Positions 9,387 through 19,969 of a stretch of 64,000 bases of DNA are shown one piece after another. Source of the stretch: Phallus indusiatus (Eukaryota; Basidiomycota; Agaricomycetes; Phallales; Phallaceae). The first letter of the stretch is position 1. Each line of letters begins with the position of its first letter. The stretch spans positions 372,001-436,000 of the forward strand of contig JAQFWX010000002.1 in assembly GCA_027605045.1 (NCBI GenBank). Direction: 5' to 3'. A model generated the notes under the pieces. It saw only the letters and a program-made list of their open reading frames with translations, made no database searches and was not told where the DNA came from. Both the position numbers and the translations under genes were made by a program.

Positions 9387-12300
9387 GGGATGCGCCCTCA
9401 TTGCCAACATCAAATAGATTCGATGTATTGTACATAGAAGACAAGTGCAATGAGACTTCTAATTCGAATTCTATTGACTCTGATGCATCTATTCCCCCCT
9501 CAAATCCTCCGATCCCTGTTCCTCGTCGCCTTTCGATTGGAAAACGCAAGCGGATTCCACGCGAATATTGTCTGAACGCCACTGCCGGTACTCAGAAACT
9601 CGAAATCGATGTAGAACTCCAGAGCGCCGACACTGGCGATCTTATTCACTCAAAGGCGATGCTTGACACCGGTGCCAGTGGGATGTTTCTTGATCAAGAC
9701 TTTGTCGAGAAAAATCGGCTCCCGAAGATTCGTTTACCGAAGCTGATTCCCGTTTTCAATGTTGATGGTACCCCCAATCAAGCAGGAAACATCACGCATG
9801 TGGTGGACCTGGTGATGCGATATCAGACACACTCCGAGCGTGTCATGTTCACTGTCACTGCCCTTGGCAAATACCCAGTGTTGCTTGGACTACCCTGGTT
9901 TAAGGCTCATAACCCGGTGATCGACTACTCGACTGGTGAGGTTGAGCTGACCCGGTGTAATCCCGAATGTCGATCCTGCAGACCGCCTCCTATTGAGAAG
10001 AAAGGCCCGAAACGTTTCCTGCGTTCGGTTCGAGCGATCCCTCCTGTCACCCTTGACGAAACCGAATCCATAGACCCAGATATTCCAGATCTCGTGAACG
10101 TGGAGGATGAGTTTCACCCAGAAGAAGGTGATCGGTTGTTCGCGGTTTCTCTTAATTCAGAGCTCCTAGACGATTGCCGCATCAGAGCAACTGAAACCAT
10201 CTCACAACGATTGGCTCAGGCGCATGCGAATAACACGAGGGATACACCCAAATCTGGATTTCGAGAAATCGTCCCCGAAATGTTCCACGATTTCGAGGAT
10301 GTTTTCGCGAAAGAATCTTTCGATTCCTTACCACCTCCGAAGAAGTGGGATCATGCGATAGAACTCCTACCCGATTCGGATCCCAAGTTTTGTAAGGTGT
10401 ACCCTCTCTCACCTAATGAACAGAAGGAGCTCGATGCGTTTTTAGAAGAAAACCTTCGTTCTGGTCGAATCCGTCCCTCGAAATCACCCATGGCTTCCCC
10501 AGTCTTCTTTATCAAGAAGAAAGACGGCTCTCTGCGACTTATCCAGGACTATCGAGCTCTCAATGCGATGACCATCAAAAATCGATACCCGTTACCTCTA
10601 ATTCCCGAACTTGTCAACAAATTAAGGGGCGCTAAGTACTTCACGAAACTCGACATTAGATGGGGATATAACAACGTTCGCATAAAAGAAGGCGATGAGT
10701 GGAAAGCAGCGTTTCGCACAAATCGAGGATTGTTCGAACCCCTGGTTATGTTCTTTGGCTTGACTAACAGCCCAGCGACCTTCCAGACGATGATGAACGA
10801 GATTTTCGAGGACATGATCACAGAAGGAGTGGTGGCTGTTTATATTGACGATATCCTGATTTACACGAGAACGAAAGAAGAGCACGATCGCATCACACGC
10901 CGGGTCTTAGAACACCTAAGGGAGCATAAACTCTATCTCAAGGCTGAGAAATGTGAATTCTGTCGTACTAAGATCGAGTATTTAGGTCTGATCATTTCCG
11001 AGAACACTGTGGAAATGGATCCAGCGAAGGTGTCGGGTGTCAGAGACTGGCCAATCCCGAAAAATGTCACCGAGGTGCAGTCATTTCTGGGGTTCACGAA
11101 CTTCTATCGTCGGTTCATCAAGGACTTCTCACTTATTGCTGTCCCCTTATTCGGTCTCACTAAGAAGGAAGTCCTGTTCATCTGGTCCGACAACTGTCAA
11201 CAAGCGTTCGACTCGCTGAAATCGGCAATGACCTCCGCGCCGGTCCTTGCGATTCCTGATCCATCTAAACCTTATCGAGTGGAAGCTGATAGTTCTGACT
11301 TCGCGACAGGCGCCGTTTTATCCCAACCTTCTCTCGAGGACAACAAATGGCACCCTGTAGCCTTCTTCTCGAAGTCTTTAAGCCCGGTCGAACGAAATTA
11401 CGAAATCCACGACAAAGAGATGTTGGCCATCATTCGAGCATTGGAAGAATGGCGACACTTCTTGGAAGGTGTGACTCATCCGATCGATATTCGTACGGAT
11501 CACAAGAATCTTGAGTACTTCATGACGGCTCGTAATCTGAATCGTAGGCAAGCTCGTTGGTCAGTTTACCTTGCACGTTTCGATTTCACCTTGCAGCATA
11601 TACCTGGTAAATCAATGGGCAAGCCTGACGGTCTTTCACGTCGTGCCGATCATGGCTCGGGAAAGCTGGACAATCAAGGTATCACTCTGATCCGACCCGA
11701 AATGTTTGCGATCAACGCCATGCAAACATTCCGCCTTAGAGGGGAGGAGGACGAGTTCCTAGGCCAGATACGGAAAGCGAACAGAGAAGGCAAGCGAGAA
11801 GATAGCGTTTCGAAAGCCATCGAATCCCTTAAGGCAATAGGTGGGAGATCGGTTCATACCAGTGAATGGGCTGAAGATCAAGACGTCGTTTACTACCGAG
11901 GGAAGATCTATGTTCCCGAAGTAGACAATCTCCGGCGAGAAATCGTCCAACGACATCACGACACCAAACTCGCTGGTCACCCAGGTCGATTTAAAACGTT
12001 AGAACTGGTATCACGAACCTTTTGGTGGCCCGGGATCTCTCGATATGTGCAGCGGTATGTGGAGGCTTGCGATACTTGTATGCATACGAAACCTTCTCGA
12101 CACGCTCCTTATGGTGAATTACAACCTACCGAAACCCCGAATCGACCTTGGCAGTTCATATCGGTCGATTTCATTGTCGAACTTCCAGAATCGAACGGAT
12201 ATGATGTGATTCTCTCTGTAGTAGACTCACTGACGAAACGAGTTCATTTCGTCCCAACATTTACTACTGTTGACGCTTCTGGCCTTGCGTCTCTCTATCT

Positions 12301-13255
12301 CCAACATGTCTGGAAGTTGCACGGGCTACCCGAGAAGATCATATCAGATCGCGGACCTCAGTTCTCGTCTCGATTTACCCAAGAGCTCTCTCGATTACTC
12401 GGTATTCGGCTTGCACGCTCCACTGCATACCACCCCCAAACCGATGGTCAGACAGAACGAGCGAACGCTGAAGTCGAGCAGTACCTTCGCATCTTCACCT
12501 CTGAGCGTCAAGACGATTGGGATCGATTACTACCAATGGCCGAATTTGCGTATAACAATCATGTTCACTCGGCTACTCAAGCTACACCTTTCGAACTCGA
12601 CACTGGTCGCCATCCTCGAATGGGTTTCGAACCGCGTTCAACAGAATCGAAAATCGAATCGGTTAACGATTTCAAAGATAGGATGTCTCGTTCTTGGGAG
12701 GAAGCTCGTGCTGCTATTCTTAAGGCTAAGGACGACATGGCTAAGTACTACGATCGTAAACATTTACCGACCCCTGACTACAAATCTGGAGATAAGGTTT
12801 ATCTAGATGCTAGCGACATCAAAACCACTCGTCCATCTGCCAAGTTATCGCATCGTTTTTTAGGCCCTTTTCCCATTGCAGCTAAAGTCGGAACTCGCGC
12901 GTATCGACTTGTTCTACCGAAATCGATGTCTCGAATTCATCCTGTATTTCACGTCAGTAAGTTGAAATCCATGAGGCCGGACAGCATACCAGGTCGTCGT
13001 TCTAAGCCTCCTCCACCCCCGGAGATTCGCGATGATGGTGAACACTATGTGGTTGAAGAAATACTGGATAGTCGCGTTTTCCACCGACGATTGGAGTTCA
13101 AGGTTCGATGGGAGGGCTATGGTCCAGAGCATGACCAATGGGTTCCCGAGAGGGATGTTGCGGCGCACGATCTCATACAGGATTTCTATCGATCTCATCC
13201 GAACGCACCCAGAATGATTGGTGGTCTTATTTTTCTTCCTCGTCCTAACAGTTGA
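9272..13255 (+). CDS. pol: Pol polyprotein: protease, RT, RNase H, integrase, chromodomain
   Basis: This uninterrupted 1327-residue frame lies -1 relative to Gag. It is open from 9251 and overlaps the Gag tail up to 9386, so it is probably made by frameshifting rather than from its own ATG. Aspartic protease: 'DTGAS' at residues 132-136. Reverse transcriptase: 'YIDD' at 524-527. RNase H: Asp near 673 ('VEADSSDFATGAVLSQ'). Integrase: HHCC zinc region near 895-940, catalytic D966, D1026 and E1062 (D-D-35-E). A chromodomain lies at about 1255-1310 ('EFKVRWEGYGPEHDQWVPE'), typical of elements that target modified histones. All catalytic residues are present, so Pol looks functional although Gag is broken. 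Confidence 0.95.
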   Translation: MIYSTRCTGNAEPCGSCCRGERDRDHCEQRGFSERQRVRDAPSLPTSNRFDVLYIEDKCNETSNSNSIDSDASIPPSNPPIPVPRRLSIGKRKRIPREYCLNATAGTQKLEIDVELQSADTGDLIHSKAMLDTGASGMFLDQDFVEKNRLPKIRLPKLIPVFNVDGTPNQAGNITHVVDLVMRYQTHSERVMFTVTALGKYPVLLGLPWFKAHNPVIDYSTGEVELTRCNPECRSCRPPPIEKKGPKRFLRSVRAIPPVTLDETESIDPDIPDLVNVEDEFHPEEGDRLFAVSLNSELLDDCRIRATETISQRLAQAHANNTRDTPKSGFREIVPEMFHDFEDVFAKESFDSLPPPKKWDHAIELLPDSDPKFCKVYPLSPNEQKELDAFLEENLRSGRIRPSKSPMASPVFFIKKKDGSLRLIQDYRALNAMTIKNRYPLPLIPELVNKLRGAKYFTKLDIRWGYNNVRIKEGDEWKAAFRTNRGLFEPLVMFFGLTNSPATFQTMMNEIFEDMITEGVVAVYIDDILIYTRTKEEHDRITRRVLEHLREHKLYLKAEKCEFCRTKIEYLGLIISENTVEMDPAKVSGVRDWPIPKNVTEVQSFLGFTNFYRRFIKDFSLIAVPLFGLTKKEVLFIWSDNCQQAFDSLKSAMTSAPVLAIPDPSKPYRVEADSSDFATGAVLSQPSLEDNKWHPVAFFSKSLSPVERNYEIHDKEMLAIIRALEEWRHFLEGVTHPIDIRTDHKNLEYFMTARNLNRRQARWSVYLARFDFTLQHIPGKSMGKPDGLSRRADHGSGKLDNQGITLIRPEMFAINAMQTFRLRGEEDEFLGQIRKANREGKREDSVSKAIESLKAIGGRSVHTSEWAEDQDVVYYRGKIYVPEVDNLRREIVQRHHDTKLAGHPGRFKTLELVSRTFWWPGISRYVQRYVEACDTCMHTKPSRHAPYGELQPTETPNRPWQFISVDFIVELPESNGYDVILSVVDSLTKRVHFVPTFTTVDASGLASLYLQHVWKLHGLPEKIISDRGPQFSSRFTQELSRLLGIRLARSTAYHPQTDGQTERANAEVEQYLRIFTSERQDDWDRLLPMAEFAYNNHVHSATQATPFELDTGRHPRMGFEPRSTESKIESVNDFKDRMSRSWEEARAAILKAKDDMAKYYDRKHLPTPDYKSGDKVYLDASDIKTTRPSAKLSHRFLGPFPIAAKVGTRAYRLVLPKSMSRIHPVFHVSKLKSMRPDSIPGRRSKPPPPPEIRDDGEHYVVEEILDSRVFHRRLEFKVRWEGYGPEHDQWVPERDVAAHDLIQDFYRSHPNAPRMIGGLIFLPRPNS

Positions 13256-13283
13256 ATCTCAGGCATCAGGTCGCCGCCTTGTT

Positions 13284-13297
13284 GAAGGGGGGGGTGG
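13284..13297 (+). other. Polypurine tract of the chromovirus
   Basis: A purine run, GAAG followed by a G tract, lies immediately upstream of the 3' LTR (13298). This is the expected plus-strand primer position in an LTR retrotransposon. Confidence 0.75.
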
Positions 13298-13596
13298 TGT
13301 TACGGTACGCTAGCGCCTCGCCGATTATTCGATCTTTTCGATTTCTTTCGGTTTCATTTCGTATTACGATTTCCTTCATTTCCCGTACTTTTCCGTTTCC
13401 ATTAGTTCCCTCGTTTTCTCGTTTTCTCGATCTCTTCGATTTCTTTCGATTTCTGTTTGTATCTCCTCGGATCCCATGGAGATCAGTCGGGCGCCTCATA
13501 TTCGGTACTTATATACGTTTTCCCTAGAGGGGGATACCTAAGCTTGTTCTCTTAGGTTTTCCCTCCTCTAGGTGTGTGCCCTGAGTCGCCCTAACA
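13298..13596 (+). repeat. 3' LTR of the chromovirus
   Basis: A 299-bp LTR from TGTTACGGTACGC to CGCCCTAACA, followed by the target duplication ATGCC. It is almost identical to the 5' LTR once the nested LTR-B is removed. Confidence 0.95.
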
Positions 13597-16275
13597 ATGC
13601 CCTTATCAGTTTTTCACGAGGTATTAAGTAGTCTTGGTTATACCAAGAACTGAGAACAGTTGAAGCACGGGTAGTTTCATCCGAGAGATTGTGTCGGACC
13701 CTTGATACTGTTAAGTGGCCACGAGAAAAAGCATGCTCGACATCGGTGGATGCCGCTTGAACATGTGTAAGAAGATGCAGAAAAAAGTATAAGATAAAAT
13801 TACCAGGGCATGTCAAAAAATGAAGTGCCATTCGTGCCAGAGGGTCGCCAGTTTGTTCGAGAGCGTACCAATATGCGATTGGACAGGAGACGGTTGGAAT
13901 AGGGGGACTAGATATATACAACTCAAATGCATCAGCACCTGCGTTGTCATCTAAGTCCATATCCACAAAATAAGAAGCCTAAGTCCCATGAGTGAGAGTA
14001 CTGAACTTGAAGGTGAAGACTTACCTGAGACTCGGAAAGGTCGACATCAGCTTGGTTATGGATTCCGGCATTCTCCGGTTTATAGTTCTTCACCCATTCA
14101 GAACGTGCAATGTCAATCGCAGTCTGAATCCAACTCTCCGGCCACTTTGCACTGCGGAAATATGATGTTTTACGCCTTGGATGCATGACTGTTAAGAGAT
14201 CAGTCATAGGTCCGCAAAGATCAACTAAACACGTACGCATAGCGATCCTATACATCGCGGATTCATCTGTGAGACCATAGTATTTGTTAAGGATATTCCA
14301 TCCACGTTTACTTGCAATGCGGACTGCCAGGTGTAGCTTGTTATTTTTCGACCACTTCTCCAAAGCTTCGGCAAGCTGATCGATATATGGAATCACGAGA
14401 TGTAGCAGCGGAAATGCTGAGCGAGACATAATTTCGGTGACGACAAGAAAACGCTATGATATGTGTATTCAGTAGATTGACTAAACAACTTCGAAAGAAA
14501 CTCACATCCAATAGAGGCAAAAGCTGTTCCAATATACTCCACTCTTCTTCATCCAGAGAGAAACGACGCAGACGTGTACTTTTAACGCGGTTGTGGATGG
14601 ACAAGTCGACCAGTGAATTTAGTGCCGGCCGCAATTTCAATGCACTTTTGATTGTCATCGTCAAAGAATTCCACTGGGTGGCAACTGGACGGACTAATAA
14701 TTGGTATTCCAATGGCGGCTCAACCCGACGACACTCTTCTTGAAGAGAATCACAGATGGTAGGAGAGTGGAAAACAGCTTTGGCCAGCCCTTTAAGCTAA
14801 AGCAGGAAGGAAATGAGAGCGGAAGACAATGGTGTAACATGAACACACACCTTCTCAATAGTAATTTGGCCCTGCCGAACATTGTCAACATTGTCAACAA
14901 GTTCGGCTTGAGTATCTTCATCGTCTGCAAACGTGTCGATAGCAGCTTGATCTGCTTCATCTTACCTGTCATCTTGGTCTTCATGCCGAGCCCGATCATC
15001 CTCTTCATCGTCGACATTGTGGATCTCATCCATGGTTGAGCGTAGTTCTAGATCTTCATAGACTTCAACACCTGCCGAGTTGCGTTTCTTTTTTGCCGTG
15101 AAGACTGATAATATTGCCTACAGCGATGATCAGATAAAGCACATGATCATAAGCTACTACACATACCTTAACTACTAAGTTCAACACGTGTGCAAAACAG
15201 TGTACGCGGAAAGGAGAGCCGCCCCAGTCTTCCATCTTTGCTTCTAAAGCCTCGATTAAAGTGTCATTGTTGCTCGCGTTATCGCAAACAATGCCAATGA
15301 GCTATTCAATAGTAGTGAGTTTAAACAATCAACCTTGCGTTGTGTCACTTACTTTCGAATCAAGATTATAGTTCTTGAGACAAGCATACAGTTCTTCTGC
15401 AAGGTACTTCCCGGTGTGCGTGTGTGTCAGCTTGACAAAGTCAAGGATAATTGTCTTCATTTGCCCTTCATGGATGTAGTATAGTTCTGTTTGAATCGTT
15501 AGAGACATTTGACGGAATAACCAAAACGGCACGCACCTGGAAGTATAGTTGAACTTCACTTCGACATGCTTCAAAAACCTCCAATACATCCCTGGACACA
15601 GTCATGCGACTGTGCAATTGGATACGACAGTCAATCATCTGGAAAATCTCCACCAGCTCCTCGTCTTCAATGATCGAAAATGGCCTGTAGTTTCTTGAAA
15701 CCCATTTTGCAATAAGGAAACGAAGGCGTCCGCGACTGAAGGAAGATCCTCGGGCGAAAGCCCCCATCGCTTCAGTTGTTGCATTTTGTTGTGGATCGCA
15801 GTTGACAGCGTGCCGGCGAAGGTTCGATGTGCTATCTTCCGTTCTGTCGCGTCGAACGGCAATAGATGGGTGTCTGGATGCTGTCAATTGTGGTAGGATG
15901 AAAGGATCATGAAAACTCACTTAGAACAACGAAATATATAATAAACCATTTCGGAACCGGTTTTAGTCTTTTCGACGCATATGTCGGGGGGTAGAATGAA
16001 ATGAGTATAATAGGGGCTCGTCCATCTCCCCATTTGTATTTCTGTTGTGAAAACATTAAGACTTGTTTTGGAAAAACACTGGATAACATAGACGTACTTA
16101 GTATGTCCTCCGCGGACTGTTGCTCAACATTGAAACGTTCATGGAAACGCTTTTCGCTTTCGGCCTTCTTGGATTGGTGGGGTTTAGAACTGGATACGAC
16201 GGCAGTTGGTTTTGATTGAACAGCATTACTGGAGGCTGCTTTACGAGGTGTTGTTACTTTTTTCGCTCGAGCCAT

Positions 16276-17619
16276 AGAGAGAGTTGGGAGGGGATTGGAA
16301 AGGGGAATACGGGTATGGATAACGAGGGTGAATGTTTTATGAAACACATTATTCGAACTTATTTTCTGATGTTTTCTGATGTTAGCATTCGGAAAAAAAA
16401 ATAGATAGTTGTGTACTTACAGGATGAATGTCAGAGAAAAAGAAATTCGTCGCTGTGTCAGCCATCAGTTAAGGCACGTCCTTGGCTTCACATTTGCGGA
16501 AAGTTATAGGCCGAGTTTTGGAAGATGATAATCCTTTATGAGGATTTACGCTGATTTACGTCGAAGAATTTAGAGGTAGATGATTGACAGGATCGTCGAA
16601 AGAAAAGAGGAGCACACAGATTATGTCACACAGTGATCGGATAAGTGCGAACACTGGTCGTCACCACGTGTTACTGGTTACCGGTTACCTTCCACTTCGA
16701 GGTAAGTTGTTGACTTGGACTCGATGATTCCAAATGAACACCGGAGTCTCAGTGAATCATAACTTATCTCTGTGCACCGAATCCGGATCCGGATCTCCAA
16801 AGGTACGTCTAGATAATTCAGCAAGGAAACAAGCTCATAGTTCTTCGTTTTTTTAGGTACATATATCATACGTAGGACACCGTTTACTCAGTGTTCCAAT
16901 ATGTCGCAGACCGATACATTTATTTGAAGTACGCAGCCTTTCACTCGATGATTATTCCGAGTCTGGATCCCAACGGTACATTCAAATAACTCAGCAAAAA
17001 AACGGCATCATAATTTTTTCCCGTAGGTATGTATACTACATATGACACCATAATTCTGTTGTGAGCTGATGCAATTTTTCGAATTAAACAATTCTCACTT
17101 GACGGTTATTCCGATTTTGCAGTGTAGATTTTGCAGGTTCACGGAAGGTGCTGTGTTAGAACAAGCGTTCAGCGTTGCTCATCCATAACAGTGAGTCCGC
17201 GCATTATCTTTACTTGTAGTTCTAACGAATAGTGATTATATTATCTAGATGTAGTGCTGAACGCTTAAAATTCCTCGATTCACCCCTAGGAGACGGCGGG
17301 TGACCGAATAAACTATAGGTAAGCCGTTTTCCACCGTTGCTCGTTTATAAAAAGGCATCCCGCTCATTATATTTTCTTGCGGTCTTAGTAAACATACAAG
17401 GTATTTACTCCAACTGGTGCACTTCGTTTTTATTTTGGCAACCAAATTGAGCAATGCAACAGCGGACTGCTAATACACTGACGTTTCCGAAAGGTATCTG
17501 TAGTCCATGGTTGCTCGCCTGTAAGATTACACGCACTCATTATATATCGCTAATTACTTAATAGCATTAACAGATATGGATATTATGATGCGCACTACGT
17601 CAAGATTTCGAAAACTAGA
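16276..17619. other. Non-coding stretch with degenerate repeats
   Basis: This is the flank upstream of hAT copy 2. Two related blocks at 16719-16882 and 16943-17052 share the order ACTCGATGATT, GGATC, AATTCAGCAA or AACTCAGCAA, GTAGG and GACACC. Between about 17170 and 17570, three weaker copies of a TTGCTC...CATTAT segment recur about every 150-190 bp. No gene was recognised and the left end of the hAT element was not found. Confidence 0.4.
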
Positions 17620-19131
17620 CTATTCATCCATGAGTAAATCCCAAGGAGTTACAGCGGACTTGCAGAACGATGCAAGCTCTTTACCGTACGTTCCTTCTTC
17701 TGTTTTAATATATAGGTCTACAAATAAACCGCCCTTTCCACCTTCCCTATCATTACCACAACGTACATAGATCGGATAATCTTTTTCGAGGGCGTGAAGA
17801 GTTGTCCAACCGCGTGACGCCAAACCCTGGAGATACCGAGAGAAGTCCCAGAATTCTGCTAAGACACAGCGGCGCATCCAAAGATGGGATAAGGCTACGT
17901 AAATGTCGAAGCATTCTTTCACAGTAAGTAGGCATTCATGATTAGTAGAACATGTTAGGTTGTTTCCAGTTGACCTTTCTTCGTAGGCGGAGATAGCGTG
18001 CCACCCCAACATATGTAGGATCGCCAAAATAAACCGACTCTGAAAGGTTAGCCTAGTAAATTCCTTCAGACATTCAGGATATTGACTTGAGCTTAGTATG
18101 CAGGAACCCTTCTCGGCAGCTGGACAAAGAGCATCAAACGTTTCTGAAAAAGAAGGTACGAGAATGGATTCGCGGTTTGTAAGACTATTACTTACTATAT
18201 CTTAACAAGAAGTCCAGGAACTTCTGATAAGTGATGAAACACCCGGGACTGATAAGTGTTCCGTCAAAACGCAACATGTCACCAAGCCATGCATCGAGTT
18301 CGAATGGATCGGCGTCATCGATCATCATCAAGCCACTCTTCCCCCCCGTAAATTTTTCTCCCTATTCGAAGACCCACATCTATCATTAAGATCTTTTTCA
18401 GGAGAGAAAACCATACCATAAGCCGAATGAACGCTGATATATTCTTCTCAAAAATTTGAGCTGAGAGACTATCAGCTTGGTAGTAGTGAGATGACGCGGC
18501 CCGGTCAGAATGGCGGGGTGTGGACGATGCAGACTGGATCTCGAGAAGTTCCGAAGAGGTAGATCTATCGATAGATGATGCCCCGTTGACATCCTCGTTA
18601 CTAAAATTTCGTGCAGCTTTGTCCACTTCATCGCCCCCATTATCTTTTCTCAATGCTCGCCACTCTCTCTGCCTAAGTAAGTTTTCATCATGATTTCTAT
18701 TGCCAGCACAAGTGTTAGTGTAATACTAAATTCACCTTAACACTTACTTTAGGTATCTCTCATGTTGTAACAGTTGAAAATCAGACCACAGGGGGTCTGA
18801 TTAAGGGTTTTCTTATTTTCCCACAAGTGCACAGAATTCCTGTCTATTGCTCAATTAGGCTAATAGGGAATTACATGCAGTAGTAGTGGAAAAGATTAAG
18901 ATTAACTAATGTAACTACTAGTCACACCGCTGTAAGGGTGTGACGGGCGCTTAAGCGTCACGCTGTGACGCGCAAACACTACTGCTGCAGTGCCAAAGGC
19001 ACTGCATGGGCACTAGGCCATTAATGGGCCCCAGGGGGGCCCATTCCTATATCCCAAATCCGTTACACATGTCTTTCTTTTTTGATCCTTCGAATGCCTT
19101 TTTTTTTCTTCGGCAGCTTGGAGCCAGTCAT
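17620..19131 (-). pseudogene. Unknown multi-exon protein gene with a solo LTR in exon 1
   Basis: A readable gene runs from ATG at 19131-19129 ('MTGSKLPKKKKGIRRIKKD', strongly basic) to a stop at 17620-17622. Exon 1 is interrupted by a 302-bp LTR (18766-19067, duplication CATGT) about 20 codons in. Exon 1 then resumes and ends before a GTAAGT donor near 18747. Later exons join cleanly across short GT-AG introns. For example, one intron begins GTATGGTTTT near 18413 and rejoins at a segment containing 'DDADPFELDAWLGDMLRFDG'. The C-terminal exon contains 'HMLGWHAISAYEER', 'LWMRRCVLAEFWDF' and ends 'AVTPWDLLMDE'. I do not recognise the family. Apart from the LTR the frame is open, so the disruption may be recent. 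Confidence 0.6.
18766..19067 (+). mobile_element. Solo LTR, family G, in exon 1 of an unknown gene
   Basis: This is a 302-bp element from TGTAACAGTTG to ATCCGTTACA with the exact duplication CATGT (18761-18765 and 19068-19072). A second copy is at 23597-23890. It is unusually rich in short inverted repeats, for example AATCAGACC with GGTCTGATT near its left end and AATGGGCCCC with GGGGCCCATT near its right end. It could be a small non-autonomous LTR element rather than a remnant of a coding one. Confidence 0.85.
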
Positions 19132-19287
19132 GACAGAATTCAGATATGATGAGACTCAGAGACTGAGTTGAATGGGATTTACCAGTAATTCTTGAATAAT
19201 GATTACAACGCTAAGCTACTTATCATGTACTTATAAACTTAAAATAAATATTTTTATCTGAATCAAAACCCGGATCCGGATTTGTAG

Positions 19288-19385
19288 AGACCTGGATTTA
19301 TTAAGACCTGGACCCACAAAGACCCGGAACCATGAAGACCTGGAACTGTGAGGATCTGGATCGACGAGACTCGGATTCGTAGGTC
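19288..19385 (+). repeat. 16-bp minisatellite
   Basis: Five to six head-to-tail units of about 16 bp begin AGACCTGGA and end with a variable, often TGA-like, tail. Units start at 19288, 19304, 19320, 19336 and 19352, with a degenerate sixth at 19368. GGATCC-rich sequence borders it. Confidence 0.6.
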
Positions 19386-19406
19386 ACTGACCTGCACGGA
19401 TCCAGG

Positions 19407-19969
19407 TAAGGCTCCCCACGGGTTTTATCCTCGGATACGGGTACCCGACCCGCGGGTATTTTTCATGGACTTGGCTGATCTGTGACCCGACCCGGATATT
19501 GACCCGCGGGTATTTCAAATACCCGAGGGTCACACGGGTCGACCCGTGTGACGGATAACCTGTGGGTACCCGTGTGTTACTTGCAAGTAACATCACGTAT
19601 GACTAGAGAATATTAGAAGTTGTTACTACGTGACATGGGCGCCTATTTTAGGCGCCCGACATATCTTGTAGAGAATTAAAAAATATTAATGGCATATTTT
19701 TTTATTTCTATTTTAAGTAAGATTTGAGCTCTCTAGAGCCAAAATAAAAAAAAATCACGACAAAATTCACTCGAAATTCATCCAGGTGTCACTTATATCT
19801 TATGTAAGCAGTTACCACGGGTACCCGTGGTTTCTGAAATGGCTATCCGTATCCGAGCCGGGTCAAATAGGCGCCGGGTACCCGCCAGACGGGTACCCGA
19901 GACCCGCGGGTATTTAGGCGGGTACCCACGGATAAAATCCCCGATATCCGCAACCCGTGGGGAGCCTTA
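19407..19969. mobile_element. Terminal-inverted-repeat element, non-autonomous
   Basis: The ends are inverted copies: TAAGGCTCCCCACGGGTT at 19407 and AACCCGTGGGGAGCCTTA ending at 19969. Subterminal GGGTACCCG and ACCCGCGGG words repeat on both sides. At 563 bp with no ORF of its own it resembles a MITE. It shares the first five terminal bases (TAAGG) with the hAT elements, so a hAT origin is possible. I see no 8-bp or other target duplication (left flank GATCCAGG, right flank TGTCATAG). On the right it truncates the gag-like gene. Confidence 0.6.

Larger units (their letters stand above)
7074..13596 (+). mobile_element. Full-length Ty3/gypsy chromovirus with nested solo LTR
   Basis: This is a complete LTR retrotransposon with the exact target duplication ATGCC (7069-7073 and 13597-13601). 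In order it has 5' LTR, primer-binding site, Gag, Pol (protease, reverse transcriptase, RNase H, integrase, chromodomain), purine tract and 3' LTR. After removal of the nested LTR-B, the two LTRs are both 299 bp and differ by eye at only two positions (A/G near 7089 and a G/T near the insertion point), so the insertion is recent. Domain order and the terminal chromodomain place it in the chromoviruses. The self-priming layout resembles the Tf1/sushi group. Confidence 0.95.
6944..16275 (-). pseudogene. hAT transposase gene (copy 2), split by a Ty3 chromovirus
   Basis: This is a relative of hAT copy 1 in reverse orientation. The start codon is at 16275 (basic N-terminus 'MARAKKVTTPRK') and the stop at 6944-6946. 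Exons from 16275 to 13602 match copy 1 in order: BED-like finger, 'SIIEDEELVEIFQM', 'RPVATQWNSLTM', and the dimerisation block 'AASTDVEHAFSRG'. The last exon is cut at 13597-13601 (ATGCC) and resumes at 7073, where the frame continues through an acidic tail to the stop. The 6.5-kb gap is a complete Ty3 element. Independently, about 73 bp present in copy 1 (about 1995-2067) are missing near 15484-15492. That removes the first catalytic Asp block and shifts the frame. The right terminus TAAGGATGCACACGATTC is at 6708. Confidence 0.85.

Noticed and set aside
19288..19385. CRISPR-like or telomeric repeat array.
   Set aside because: Units are contiguous 16-mers with no spacers and do not match the TTAGGG-type telomere repeat.
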